This document shows positions 8,741 to 20,727 of a stretch of 58,873 bases of DNA, piece by piece. The stretch spans positions 1-58,873 of the forward strand of contig JAFSOA010000014.1 of assembly GCA_017447265.1 (NCBI GenBank), written 5' to 3'. Source of the stretch: Bacteroidales bacterium. Its GTDB lineage: Bacteria; Bacteroidota; Bacteroidia; Bacteroidales; UBA932. The notes beneath the pieces were generated by a model. The model did not search any database. It saw only the letters and a program-made list of their open reading frames with translations, and was not told the DNA's origin. The translations under genes and the position numbers were made by a program. Every line of letters starts with the position of its first letter. Within the stretch, counting starts at the first letter, position 1.

Positions 8741-11077
8741 ATGATACTACGAAACCTAAAGAGTCTTATCCGCCGGTATCCGGTAGCGGTGGTCCTGAAC
8801 TTCACGGGACTGGTGGCGGCGTTGCTTGCCTTTGCCCTGATATTCCTGCAGGCGGATTATGAGCTGTCCTTTGACAAATGCCATCCGACGGCCGACCGGG
8901 TTTTCCGGGCCGATAAGAAAGGTGATGAGTCGCTGTTCAGGAACATCCTGCCGCGAGGCTTTGCTGATGATATCATCGGTTCATCGGCCCACATCGAGGC
9001 GGGGTGCACGCTGGTCCCCTTCTTCGGAGATGTCTTTTTCAGTGTGGCCGAAGAAGGCAAGATGTCGACTGGTTTCAAGCGGGAGCTCCTCTTCGCCTCG
9101 GAGCGCTTCATTGATGTGTTTGGACTTCAGATGGTCGAGGGCGACGCACGAGCGTTGGAAGGTCCCAACTCCGTGATCATCCCCAGATCGCTGGCTGAGA
9201 ATCTGTTTCCCGGTGAGCCTGCAGTCGGCAAGCTGTTGAAGATGGATGTCAAGTATCGGGAACTTCCTGGCGAAACCACGGTGACGGGCGTCTATGAGGA
9301 TTTGCCGGCCAACACGCAGATCGGAAACAACTTGTACATGGCCGTCGGAGACGTGCAGAAAGGATCCTATGGCGCAGCCAATTTCTTATGTTACCTGCTG
9401 CTCGACGATGCCGCCAATGCCCAGGCCGTGGCCGACGAATTCAATACCCGTTTCGACTTCGCTCCGCATGAGGGCTGGCTGACGCCCATCGAACTGGTGC
9501 CGCTGACCAGCATATACTTCCGGAACGAAGGCAACATCTACAAGAGCGGCAGCCGTTCGCAATTGAACCTGCTCATCGCAATCGCCATCCTGATTCTGGG
9601 CATCGGCCTGATCAACTTCATGAATTTCTATGTGGCCCTGACGCCGCTGCGCATCCGTAGCGTGTACCTGCAGAAGATTCTGGGCTCGTCAACGACGCGG
9701 CTGCGCGTCCTGGTGGTGGCAGAAGCCGTGATCTGGTGCTGCTGCGCCTTTGTAGTGACGGCCTTGCTGCTGGGCCCGATTTCCGATGCACTGCTGACCC
9801 GGGGTGTGCTGATGCAGTCTTTCTCCTTCGGCAAGCATTGGAGCCTGCTGCTGTTCGTCGGGACAGTCGCGGTGGCCACCGGTTTCATTGCCGGTATCTG
9901 GCCGGGCATCTATTCGACCTCTGGGCAACCGGCCTTGATCCTGAAAGGCAATTACGGCCTTTCGGCTTCAGGAAAGAATCTTCGGGCCATTCTAGTAGGC
10001 GTTCAGTTCGTCATTTCCACGGCACTGCTCATCTTCGTCCTGTTCGTGCAGCGGCAGAGCGAGTTCATGCAAGAGTATCCCTGCGGCTACGAAAAGAATA
10101 ACCTTGCCGTGGTGGATATCGGCGGAGAAAACGGCCGGAACAAGGCAGACTGGCTTCGGGAACGATTGTGCACCCTTCCCGAAGTGGAAGACGTAGCTTA
10201 CGCCATGGATATCGTCGGCGGCTCGGACATCTATTCCACAGACGGCGTCGATTTTGGGAAAGGGCCGGTGATGATGAGCATGATTTACTGTAGCTGGAGC
10301 CTCCCGCAGGTGTTGGGATTGAACATCCTTGAGGGGCGTGGCTTCCGGGAAAATGATTTGGGCCCCATCCTTTTCACCCAGGACATGAAGGAATACGGAG
10401 CAGAGGCAAAGGTCTATCCGGAAGAATTCGGCGAAGGCGCGCCCATCGTGGGCTTCGTGAACAATGTGAACATCACATCCCTGCGGAAAGCCGACGGGCC
10501 AGTGGGTTTCCAGGTGGTCGGGCAGGATTACTTTTCGATGCCTTTTGCCCATATCCGGCTGGCCGAGGGCGCGGACCGTCTGGCAGCCGTGGAGAAGATC
10601 CAGACCGTCCTGACCGAGATGGACCCGACAATGCAGTTTGAAATCCTGTTCTACGATGCCATCGGCAAGAACCTGTACAGCGGCGAGGAGCGCCTGCGGT
10701 TGGCCGTGTGGCTGTTCTCCCTGCTGGCGGTGCTGCTGTCGCTGGTGGGCATCTGGGGCCAGGTGCTGATGGACGTGCAGTACAAACGGATGGAGATTTC
10801 CGTAAAGCGTGTATTCGGGGCCGACATGGGCCAGATTACCAGCGAAGGCCTGATGCTGTATCTGCGGACGGTAGCCATCTGTTATGTGATTGCGGCGCCC
10901 GTCGGCTGGCTGGTGGTGAGGTATTACCTGCAGCAGTTCGCGCACCGGGTGGGCTTCATGCCGTCGGTGTTCCTGCTGGCGCTGGTGATTGTGGGGGCGT
11001 TGTGTTCGGCCGTGGTGCTGTATCACTACCTCAAGACCGCCCGCGCCAATCCGGTGGAATCTTTGAAAAATGAATAG
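8741..11077 (+). CDS. FtsX/MacB-type ABC transporter permease (SLKNE class)
   Basis: This 778-residue permease has an N-terminal helix (about 15-37, VVLNFTGLVAALLAFALIF), a periplasmic domain to about 265, an FtsX bundle (about 270-400), a helix near 425-445, a second periplasmic domain, and a C-terminal FtsX bundle ending ANPVESLKNE. Coupling segments LQKILGSS and VKRVFGAD are visible. The first of these is less conserved than in the paralogues, which could weaken ATPase contact on one side; this is inference. It lies between two KKE-class permeases, with 37 bases to the upstream gene. Confidence 0.87.
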   Translation: MILRNLKSLIRRYPVAVVLNFTGLVAALLAFALIFLQADYELSFDKCHPTADRVFRADKKGDESLFRNILPRGFADDIIGSSAHIEAGCTLVPFFGDVFFSVAEEGKMSTGFKRELLFASERFIDVFGLQMVEGDARALEGPNSVIIPRSLAENLFPGEPAVGKLLKMDVKYRELPGETTVTGVYEDLPANTQIGNNLYMAVGDVQKGSYGAANFLCYLLLDDAANAQAVADEFNTRFDFAPHEGWLTPIELVPLTSIYFRNEGNIYKSGSRSQLNLLIAIAILILGIGLINFMNFYVALTPLRIRSVYLQKILGSSTTRLRVLVVAEAVIWCCCAFVVTALLLGPISDALLTRGVLMQSFSFGKHWSLLLFVGTVAVATGFIAGIWPGIYSTSGQPALILKGNYGLSASGKNLRAILVGVQFVISTALLIFVLFVQRQSEFMQEYPCGYEKNNLAVVDIGGENGRNKADWLRERLCTLPEVEDVAYAMDIVGGSDIYSTDGVDFGKGPVMMSMIYCSWSLPQVLGLNILEGRGFRENDLGPILFTQDMKEYGAEAKVYPEEFGEGAPIVGFVNNVNITSLRKADGPVGFQVVGQDYFSMPFAHIRLAEGADRLAAVEKIQTVLTEMDPTMQFEILFYDAIGKNLYSGEERLRLAVWLFSLLAVLLSLVGIWGQVLMDVQYKRMEISVKRVFGADMGQITSEGLMLYLRTVAICYVIAAPVGWLVVRYYLQQFAHRVGFMPSVFLLALVIVGALCSAVVLYHYLKTARANPVESLKNE

Positions 11078-11142
11078 ATCCTTCGCTTCGCTCAGGATGA
11101 CAGATTGTCATTCTGAGGGAGCTGAAGGCGACCGAAGAATCT
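11077..11142. repeat. Interspersed inverted repeat (HSERSEES-type element)
   Basis: Near-copy of the element at 6337-6403: left arm from 11077 on the last stop-codon base, right arm tgtcattctgagggagctga... ending at 11142, two bases before the next ATG. Both copies precede a gene whose first ~85 bases are also nearly identical. Confidence 0.82.
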
Positions 11143-11144
11143 AA

Positions 11145-13454
11145 ATGAAAAGTTACTTTAAATTCCTCTCCCGCAACAAGCTCTACACCGCCATCGAGGC
11201 GGTGGGGCTGGCCGTGAGCCTGGCGTTCGTGCTGCTGACCGGGCATTTCGTGTGGCAGCAGCGGCTGATGACGCGGAACGTGCCGGACTATCAGGATGTC
11301 TATACCTTCTACCGGACGACCGGAACGCGCTCGGGCATCGGCCAGTCCTGGGGTTTCGCCTACCAGGCCAAAGAGAGCATTCCCGAAGTGGAAAAAGCCG
11401 CGATGTTCTGGAAGGCGCGACAGAACGAGGAAGATATAGCTGAAGTTGGCGGGCAGAAATACCACGTCAGCAGCTATATGGTGGGTGGGGATTTCTTCGA
11501 CATCTTTCCGGCCGAGTTCGACTACGGCGGCCCCGAAGTGCTCACGGATATCTCCAATGTCATCGTCAGCCGCGCCTTCGCAAACAGTTTGGGCGGGGTG
11601 GAGCAAGCCTTGGGCAGGACCCTCGACGGAAAATATACGATTGCGGCCGTCATCAAGGAGACTCCCAATCCCATCTTCGGCGACGTCGATATCATCTCCA
11701 GCATCGAGAATCTCACCAACCGGAAGAATTCCCCGTTCATGCTCGATGTCATCCCCTTCGTCAAAGTCCGGAAGGGAACCGCCCGGGCGGCGCTGGAGGT
11801 GAAGGCCGACACGCTGGTAGCCCGGGCATTCGACGTATTCGGAGCAAGGGATTTCCTCAACGACAGCGGCCTGATCCGTTATGACGAAATCTGGTTCTCG
11901 CCCGCCAACAACCAGTCCCTGCGACAGGGAAACCCGCTGTTCACGGGCGTCATCCTGCTGGTCACCATCATCCTTCTGTTGTCGGCGATATTCAATTACA
12001 TCAACCTCAACGTAGCGCTTTCCAGCAAGCGCGCCAAAGAGATGGCCACCCGCAAGATTCTCGGGGCGGGAGAAAAGGCCCTGATCGGTGGCTACCTCCT
12101 GGAATCCTTCGCCTTCACAGCGATCTGCTTCCTGCTGGCAGTGCTGCTTGCCGAGGCTTGCACGCCCTGGTTCAACCGGATCATCGGTGCCGTCGTGCCT
12201 GTGATGGTACAGTACACCCCGGGATGGCTGGCTGTTTATGCTCTGTTTATTGTTCTGATCTCAGTAATCCAGGGTCTCCTGCCGGCCTGGATCGGCACGC
12301 GGATGCCGGCCATCGCGGTGGTCAAGGGAGAATACCGCGCCCGGCACAAACACGTGTTCAGCAAAGTTTTCATCGTGCTGCAGCAGGTCTTCTCCATCAT
12401 CCTGCTGGCCCTCGCCCTGATCCTCGGCCTGCAGGTCTCGCACATGGCCCATCGCCCGATGGGTGCCGATGTGGAAGGAGATTTCTATGTGCAGTTGGAC
12501 GACTGGGGGCTGCGGGACCTCTTTGCCAAGCAGGCGGCTTCCCTGTCCTGTGTCAACCGGATTGGTCGCAGCACCTATTTCCCGGGAATGGCAGAAGAAT
12601 GGGAATCGGAAGACAAGGACAAGGGTAAGATCAAGATGGCCATCATCACCTGCGACAGTACGGCGTTTGACATCTTTGGTTTCGATGTCCGGGAACGATT
12701 CCAAGAACCGGTGGAAGGCACCGTGTGGATCTCCGAGCAGGAAATGACCCGCTTCGGCGTCAACCGGAATACGGAAAACCTGAAATACCACCACGTGCTG
12801 GGCGAATCCCTCGGCGGCATTATCGGCGACTTTGCGGCGATCGATGTGCTTTCTTATGGCTCGGACGTGGGCAGTTACGTGATCATCAGCCCCGTGGAGG
12901 AGTTGTACGGCCTGCTGATCGAGACGACTGGCGACCGGGCGGAGGCCGAACGCCAGTTGAAGGATCTTTATCAGGAACTATGCATGAAATACCTAGGGAT
13001 CGAGGATAAACCCTATATGTTCGGCTACATCTCGGACATTCTCTCGGCAGGTCTGACGGAAGTCCGGGCGCGCCTGAAGCTCGTCGAAGTATTCATGCTG
13101 CTGAGCTTGCTGCTTTCCATATTGGGCCTGACCGCCATGAGCAGCTACTACGCAAACGAGAGTGCGAAAGATATCGCCATCCGGAAGGTCTTCGGCAGCA
13201 CGATGCAGGATGAGGTCCGCAAATCGGTCCTGGAGTATCTCACGCTGCTGGCAATCGCGGCGTTTGTCGCTGTCCCGCTCGCCATTTATCTGGCCGCCCG
13301 GCTGCTGCAGCCGTATCCGTACCGGGTGTCAGGCTGCGGCTGGGTCTTTATCGCCGCCGTGGCCATCGCAACGCTCATCGCTTTCGCCTCCGTCCTCTGG
13401 CAGACCTTGAAAGCCGCGCGGACCAATCCGGCGATAGAATTGAAAAAAGAGTAA
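11145..13454 (+). CDS. FtsX/MacB-type ABC transporter permease (KKE class)
   Basis: This 769-residue permease starts MKSYFKFLSRNKLYTAIEAV and ends TNPAIELKKE. It has an N-terminal helix (about 15-38), a periplasmic MacB-like domain, an FtsX bundle (about 265-390), a helix after VFSKVFIVLQQVFSIILLAL, a second periplasmic domain and a C-terminal FtsX bundle. Coupling segments TRKILGAG and IRKVFGST are intact. After the shared N-terminus the sequence diverges strongly from its paralogues, mainly in the periplasmic domains, as expected if these decide substrate or partner. It follows an SLKNE-class gene and so could pair with it. Confidence 0.87.
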   Translation: MKSYFKFLSRNKLYTAIEAVGLAVSLAFVLLTGHFVWQQRLMTRNVPDYQDVYTFYRTTGTRSGIGQSWGFAYQAKESIPEVEKAAMFWKARQNEEDIAEVGGQKYHVSSYMVGGDFFDIFPAEFDYGGPEVLTDISNVIVSRAFANSLGGVEQALGRTLDGKYTIAAVIKETPNPIFGDVDIISSIENLTNRKNSPFMLDVIPFVKVRKGTARAALEVKADTLVARAFDVFGARDFLNDSGLIRYDEIWFSPANNQSLRQGNPLFTGVILLVTIILLLSAIFNYINLNVALSSKRAKEMATRKILGAGEKALIGGYLLESFAFTAICFLLAVLLAEACTPWFNRIIGAVVPVMVQYTPGWLAVYALFIVLISVIQGLLPAWIGTRMPAIAVVKGEYRARHKHVFSKVFIVLQQVFSIILLALALILGLQVSHMAHRPMGADVEGDFYVQLDDWGLRDLFAKQAASLSCVNRIGRSTYFPGMAEEWESEDKDKGKIKMAIITCDSTAFDIFGFDVRERFQEPVEGTVWISEQEMTRFGVNRNTENLKYHHVLGESLGGIIGDFAAIDVLSYGSDVGSYVIISPVEELYGLLIETTGDRAEAERQLKDLYQELCMKYLGIEDKPYMFGYISDILSAGLTEVRARLKLVEVFMLLSLLLSILGLTAMSSYYANESAKDIAIRKVFGSTMQDEVRKSVLEYLTLLAIAAFVAVPLAIYLAARLLQPYPYRVSGCGWVFIAAVAIATLIAFASVLWQTLKAARTNPAIELKKE

Positions 13455-13457
13455 GAG

Positions 13458-13542
13458 TGACGGTAGCGTCCCAAAACGAGGGACGTTACCGTCAAAAAAG
13501 CCCGAATTTGAAGGTACCCTGCAAAATAATGGGACGCTACCC
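13458..13542. repeat. Stem-loop (GGTAGCGTCCC type) plus third partial copy
   Basis: TGACGGTAGCGTCCC (13458-13472) pairs with GGGACGTTACCGTCA (13480-13494) over 15 positions with one mismatch and a 7-base loop. A further copy, gggacgctaccc, lies at 13531-13542. The hairpin is followed by A residues, not T residues, so it is not a standard plus-strand terminator. Confidence 0.75.
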
Positions 13543-13559
13543 GCAGTAAAAACGAAAAT

Positions 13560-15941
13560 ATGAAAAGCTATCTGAAGTTTCTCTCCCGCAACAAGCTCTA
13601 TACCGCCATCGAGGCGGTGGGGCTGGCCATAAGCCTGGCGTTTGTAATTTTAATTGGCTCCTATGTGGTGCAGCAGTATGAAGTGGCGCACGAGTCGCCG
13701 CAGTGGAAACGCACGTTTGTGCTGGGAAGTGATGAGTTCCTGGGGTTGACCTATTGGGACAAGGAGGAACTGGAGATGAATATCCCGGAGGTCGAGGCAG
13801 CAAGCCGCGTGGCCTTGCTGTGGCAGCCGCTCATCCGTGAGGGCGATGATCTGCTCCAGTGCTCTGGAATGGAGACCGATGCCGACTTCTTCAAGGTATT
13901 CCCGGAATACCATCTTGTAGAAGGAAGTGCGGAAGATTTTGTGGGCAAGGATGATGTCCTCATCAGTGAATCACTGGCCAGGAAACTATCCATAGATGGA
14001 GGAAGCCTTATTGGGCGTACTATCAATGTGGATGAATCGGACCGTACCATTAAAGGAATCTTTGCCGATTTTGACGAGACCTTCTTTATGCCCTACGACA
14101 TCTTTACGCACATTTCAGGGACCTGGGCTGCTGCGCAGGAGCGGAACTTTGGCAGCATCGGCAACTACACGACCTGGTTCCGCGTCCGCGAAGATGCGGA
14201 TCCCGACGACGTGAGGGCCAAAGTGAACTCGCTGCTGCACAAGAACTACGACCCCATCTGGAGCGCGGAGAAGGTGAACGCGTGGAAAGCATACCGCATG
14301 GACGAAGCCTTCTTCGCCACAGGAAACAGCAACGGGCTCACCCGTCAGGGCAACGCCCAGATGCTCAGGCTCCTGACGGTCGTTGTGCTGCTGCTCTTGC
14401 TGTCGGCCATCTTCAACTACGTGAACCTGAGCCTGGCGCTTACGGGCAAGCGTTCCAAGGAAATGGCCACCCGGAGGCTGCTGGGGGCCGACAAAACCGG
14501 CATCCTGTGGAAGTACATCGTCGAATCCGTAGCTTTCACCGCTGTCTGCTTTGGAGCGGCACTGCTGCTGGCCGATCTGCTGGTGCCGATGATGAACAGC
14601 CTGGTTTCCACCAGCGACCCGGACGAGTTGATGCTGGGCATGGACACCAGCGTGAGGCTCTCCTTTATGATGACGCCGGGGTATATCCTGGCCTACATCG
14701 CCGGCATTCTTTTGCTGGGCACCCTCAGCGGCCTTCTTCCGGCCATCGTCGCCTCGCGCTACGAACCCATCGACGTCATCAAAGGCACGCTCCGGCGCCG
14801 CAACAAGATGGTCCTGAGCAAGTTGTTCATTGTGGTGCAGAACGTCCTGTCGGTTTTCCTGATAGCCCTGGCGCTGGTGATGGAAGTGCAGATGCGGCAT
14901 ATGCTCACCCGGCCGATGCACTCCGCAACAGTAAATCTCTATTACATTGAGTACTCTGCCCGCGACTACGATATGATGAAACTCTTCAAGGACAAGGTGG
15001 AGCAGTTGCCATTCGTGACAAAGGCAGGCGTGGGACGCGGAATTCCGGGGCTCATCAATATGACCATGGGGGTCAGGGTGGACGAGGAGCATCGCGTGGA
15101 TATGCCCCTCATCCTTTGCGATTCCACCTATTTCAAGTTGCTGGGACTGGAGGTGGAAGAAGATTTCGGCCATCCGCTGACGCATTCGCTCTGGATGAGC
15201 CGTAGTGCCTTCAATGCCGCCGCAGTGTCGGATACGTCCACCGTCTTCCCCCGGAGAATCAATATGAACGGCGCCCAGCCGGAGTTTATCGGCGGTGTTG
15301 TTACGGATTTCCCCGCCCGGCCGGCCTCAGAGATCAGTCAGAACCCGAATGGCGGCGTCATCGTGACCCGGGCCGAGGAACTCAGGTATGCCAACAGCAT
15401 GCTTATCGGCACCACAGGAGAGGACGAATCTTACGACAAAGCCATCCGGCAGGCTTACAGGGAGTATCGGCTGGAGACCTCCGGTGTGGAAGAACCAGCC
15501 TGGCGATATGGTTTTGTGCGTGACATCAACAGGAAGATGCTGGCTCCCGTCCAGCGTACGCTGCGCCTGGTGGAACTCTTTGCTGCACTTTCCGTGCTGA
15601 TCGCACTGCTGGGCCTTCTGGCCATGAGTACGTATTTTGCCGATGAAAACACGAAACAGATAGCCGTACGCAAAGTTTTTGGCTCTGATGTCTTGCACGA
15701 AACCTGGCGGAATGTCCGCAGCTACATGGTGCTGACCGGCATTGCCTGCCTGATCGGCATCCCTCTGGCCGTCTGGGCCGCACGGGTGTATCTGGAACGA
15801 TTTGCGTACCGCGTCCAGGACTACGGCTGGGTGTTCGTGGTGGCTGTCATCATCTCCCTGGCCATTGCCTTTGGAACGGTGCTATGGCAGACGCTGAAAG
15901 CCGCGCGGACCAATCCGGCGGTGGAATTGAAAAAAGAATAG
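13560..15941 (+). CDS. FtsX/MacB-type ABC transporter permease (KKE class)
   Basis: This 793-residue permease is the last of the array. It starts MKSYLKFLSRNKLYTAIEAV and ends TNPAVELKKE. Layout as in its paralogues: N-terminal helix about 15-38, periplasmic domain, FtsX bundle about 270-410, helix near 435-455, second periplasmic domain and C-terminal FtsX bundle. Coupling segments TRRLLGAD and VRKVFGSD are present. It follows another KKE-class gene, so it has no adjacent SLKNE partner; its partner may be elsewhere or it may pair with a shared subunit. The gene ends 8 bases from a convergent gene. Confidence 0.87.
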   Translation: MKSYLKFLSRNKLYTAIEAVGLAISLAFVILIGSYVVQQYEVAHESPQWKRTFVLGSDEFLGLTYWDKEELEMNIPEVEAASRVALLWQPLIREGDDLLQCSGMETDADFFKVFPEYHLVEGSAEDFVGKDDVLISESLARKLSIDGGSLIGRTINVDESDRTIKGIFADFDETFFMPYDIFTHISGTWAAAQERNFGSIGNYTTWFRVREDADPDDVRAKVNSLLHKNYDPIWSAEKVNAWKAYRMDEAFFATGNSNGLTRQGNAQMLRLLTVVVLLLLLSAIFNYVNLSLALTGKRSKEMATRRLLGADKTGILWKYIVESVAFTAVCFGAALLLADLLVPMMNSLVSTSDPDELMLGMDTSVRLSFMMTPGYILAYIAGILLLGTLSGLLPAIVASRYEPIDVIKGTLRRRNKMVLSKLFIVVQNVLSVFLIALALVMEVQMRHMLTRPMHSATVNLYYIEYSARDYDMMKLFKDKVEQLPFVTKAGVGRGIPGLINMTMGVRVDEEHRVDMPLILCDSTYFKLLGLEVEEDFGHPLTHSLWMSRSAFNAAAVSDTSTVFPRRINMNGAQPEFIGGVVTDFPARPASEISQNPNGGVIVTRAEELRYANSMLIGTTGEDESYDKAIRQAYREYRLETSGVEEPAWRYGFVRDINRKMLAPVQRTLRLVELFAALSVLIALLGLLAMSTYFADENTKQIAVRKVFGSDVLHETWRNVRSYMVLTGIACLIGIPLAVWAARVYLERFAYRVQDYGWVFVVAVIISLAIAFGTVLWQTLKAARTNPAVELKKE

Positions 15942-15949
15942 GAAAGCAC

Positions 15950-17560
15950 TTATTTGATGATGATCCTTCCGGCGGGTTTTCCGTACTGGGCGGAGCGGAT
16001 GTTGCCGTGGAGATCGTCGATGATATACTTCTCGAGCCGCTCGATATCGGGTGTACCCGTGTCGTGGCCGATCCCTTTCAACATCTCGTAGCCGTCACCG
16101 CCATCCCGGAGCAGATAGTTCGTGCTGCCCACCGAGTAGGTGCGCTCCGGATCGATCGGCTCATACTTGCCGGAGGCGCGGTTGAGGACTTTTACGTCGC
16201 TCACGCGGCGCGGTCCGCCGTCCATCTTGACGAAAGCCTTGTTTACGTCGAAGACCACGGGACTCTCAACCGAAGGATCGAAAGTGTAGACCATGCCGGA
16301 CACATGCAGGAACCCGCCGAAATCGACAGGGTAGGCCGCCACGCCGAATTCCAGCACGTCCAGGATCATCTGGCCCGTCAGGTTCGCGGTGCAGGTCGTG
16401 TTGTTGAAGGGAAATACAGAGAAAAGGTCGTCGTAGCTGATATCGCCGGCCGGCAGGTCCTTGCGGAGCGAACCGCCGCCCAGGATCGCGATGTCCGTGC
16501 CCAGCGTGACGCGGAGCGCGTCGGCGCATAAGTCGCCCAATGATGTCTCGCCATTGCGAACCAGCCAGTCGCCCTGGGCATTCTTGGCCGGGAGCATGAC
16601 TTCCGAACGACCGATCTTGCGGGCGCCCATCACGGCGTATTCCTGCTTCAGGCTGTCCGTGACCGCCTTGACACGCGGGTCTTCCTTCGTATAGTCCTTG
16701 GTCGGAATCAACTGCAGGCTGATCTTGCCCTTGGGCGAGATCGTCATCACGCCCAGGTTGTCGAAGAACGCGCCCGTCTGGGAATAGAGCACAGTCTTGC
16801 CGTCCTTGGCGGTGAGCTTCCGCTCCGGCACGAGGCTGTGCGAATGCCCGTCCAGAATCACGTCGATGCCGTAGGTCTGCCGGGCCAGCTCCTGCGAGTT
16901 GATAGGATCGAATTCCACGTCGTCGCCCAGGTGCGTGATGGCGACCACGTAGTCGGCACCCTGGTTGCGCGCATCGTTGACATAGTTCTGGAACATGTCG
17001 TAAAACGTGTCGGCGCAGAGCGAGTAGACGTAGTTGCCCTTTCCGTCCTGGAAATAGGCGGGCGTGGACGAATTGAAGCTGTAGGGCGTGACGGCGCCGA
17101 TGAAGGCGACCTTTGTGCCGCCGTAGTCCACGATCTGGAAGGCCTTGTACATGCGCCGGCCCGCTTTCAAGTCGATCAGGTTGCTGCAGAGCACGCTGGC
17201 GGAGAGCATGCCGGTCAATTCCTTCAGGCGCGGGATGGCATAGTCGAATTCATGGTTGCCGAGGGTGACGAAGTCGTAGCCCACGGCGTTCATGATCGTG
17301 ACGATGTAGCCGCCTTTCGAAACGGCGCCCATGCTGCCTCCCTGCACGAAGTCCCCCGCGGAGACAAGGGTCACATACGGCGTCACGGCCTGCTTGTCCG
17401 CTTTGAGGGCGGCCATCTTGGCGTAGCCGTCCACGGCGCAGTGTACGTCGTTTTCGTAGAGGATGACGATGTCGGAATCCCGCTGGCTGCCGGCCGGTGC
17501 CGTTTTCGGACTGCAGGCGGCGGCTGCAAGGAGCAGGAGAAGGAGGCAGATTCGTTTCAT
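15950..17560 (-). CDS. 5'-nucleotidase/2',3'-cyclic phosphodiesterase family lipoprotein (UshA-like)
   Basis: This 536-residue exported enzyme likely releases phosphate from nucleotides or UDP-sugars outside the cytoplasm. The N-terminus MKRICLLLLLLAAAACS is a lipoprotein signal with a lipobox ending at Cys16, so it should be membrane-anchored. The N-terminal metallophosphatase domain shows NDVH, GDFVQGG, GNHEFDY, THLGDD and GHSHS, which supply the two-metal ligands. The C-terminal half has the 5_nucleotid_C pattern (GNYVY/NGETSLGDL..., then GDGYEML near the end). In the first motif the usual NDxHG glycine is replaced by Cys (NDVHC), which should not remove a metal ligand. It stands alone between convergent and same-strand neighbours. 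Exact substrate cannot be read from sequence. Confidence 0.88.
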   Translation of the reverse strand: MKRICLLLLLLAAAACSPKTAPAGSQRDSDIVILYENDVHCAVDGYAKMAALKADKQAVTPYVTLVSAGDFVQGGSMGAVSKGGYIVTIMNAVGYDFVTLGNHEFDYAIPRLKELTGMLSASVLCSNLIDLKAGRRMYKAFQIVDYGGTKVAFIGAVTPYSFNSSTPAYFQDGKGNYVYSLCADTFYDMFQNYVNDARNQGADYVVAITHLGDDVEFDPINSQELARQTYGIDVILDGHSHSLVPERKLTAKDGKTVLYSQTGAFFDNLGVMTISPKGKISLQLIPTKDYTKEDPRVKAVTDSLKQEYAVMGARKIGRSEVMLPAKNAQGDWLVRNGETSLGDLCADALRVTLGTDIAILGGGSLRKDLPAGDISYDDLFSVFPFNNTTCTANLTGQMILDVLEFGVAAYPVDFGGFLHVSGMVYTFDPSVESPVVFDVNKAFVKMDGGPRRVSDVKVLNRASGKYEPIDPERTYSVGSTNYLLRDGGDGYEMLKGIGHDTGTPDIERLEKYIIDDLHGNIRSAQYGKPAGRIIIK

Positions 17561-17580
17561 GATTGCAAAATTATGAAATA

Positions 17581-17606
17581 GATTCTTCGCTCCGCTCAGA
17601 ATGACA
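17581..17606. repeat. Half copy of the interspersed repeat
   Basis: gattcttcgctccgctcaga followed by atgaca matches one arm of the inverted repeat found in the permease array. No second arm is visible nearby. It lies between the nucleotidase gene and the GAPDH terminator. Confidence 0.7.
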
Positions 17607-17641
17607 AAAAAAACTGCGCCCGGATAGGGACCCGGGCGCAG
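17606..17641 (-). terminator. Rho-independent terminator of GAPDH gene
   Basis: On the minus strand a perfect 10-bp GC-rich stem (CTGCGCCCGG, 17614-17623, with its complement at 17632-17641) and an 8-base loop is followed by eight T residues (A run on the plus strand at 17606-17613). It begins about 20 bases after the GAPDH stop codon. Confidence 0.9.
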
Positions 17642-17662
17642 CGAAAGCGCTGTAAGGAACGA

Positions 17663-20704
<3,042 letters not shown>

Positions 20705-20727
<23 letters not shown>

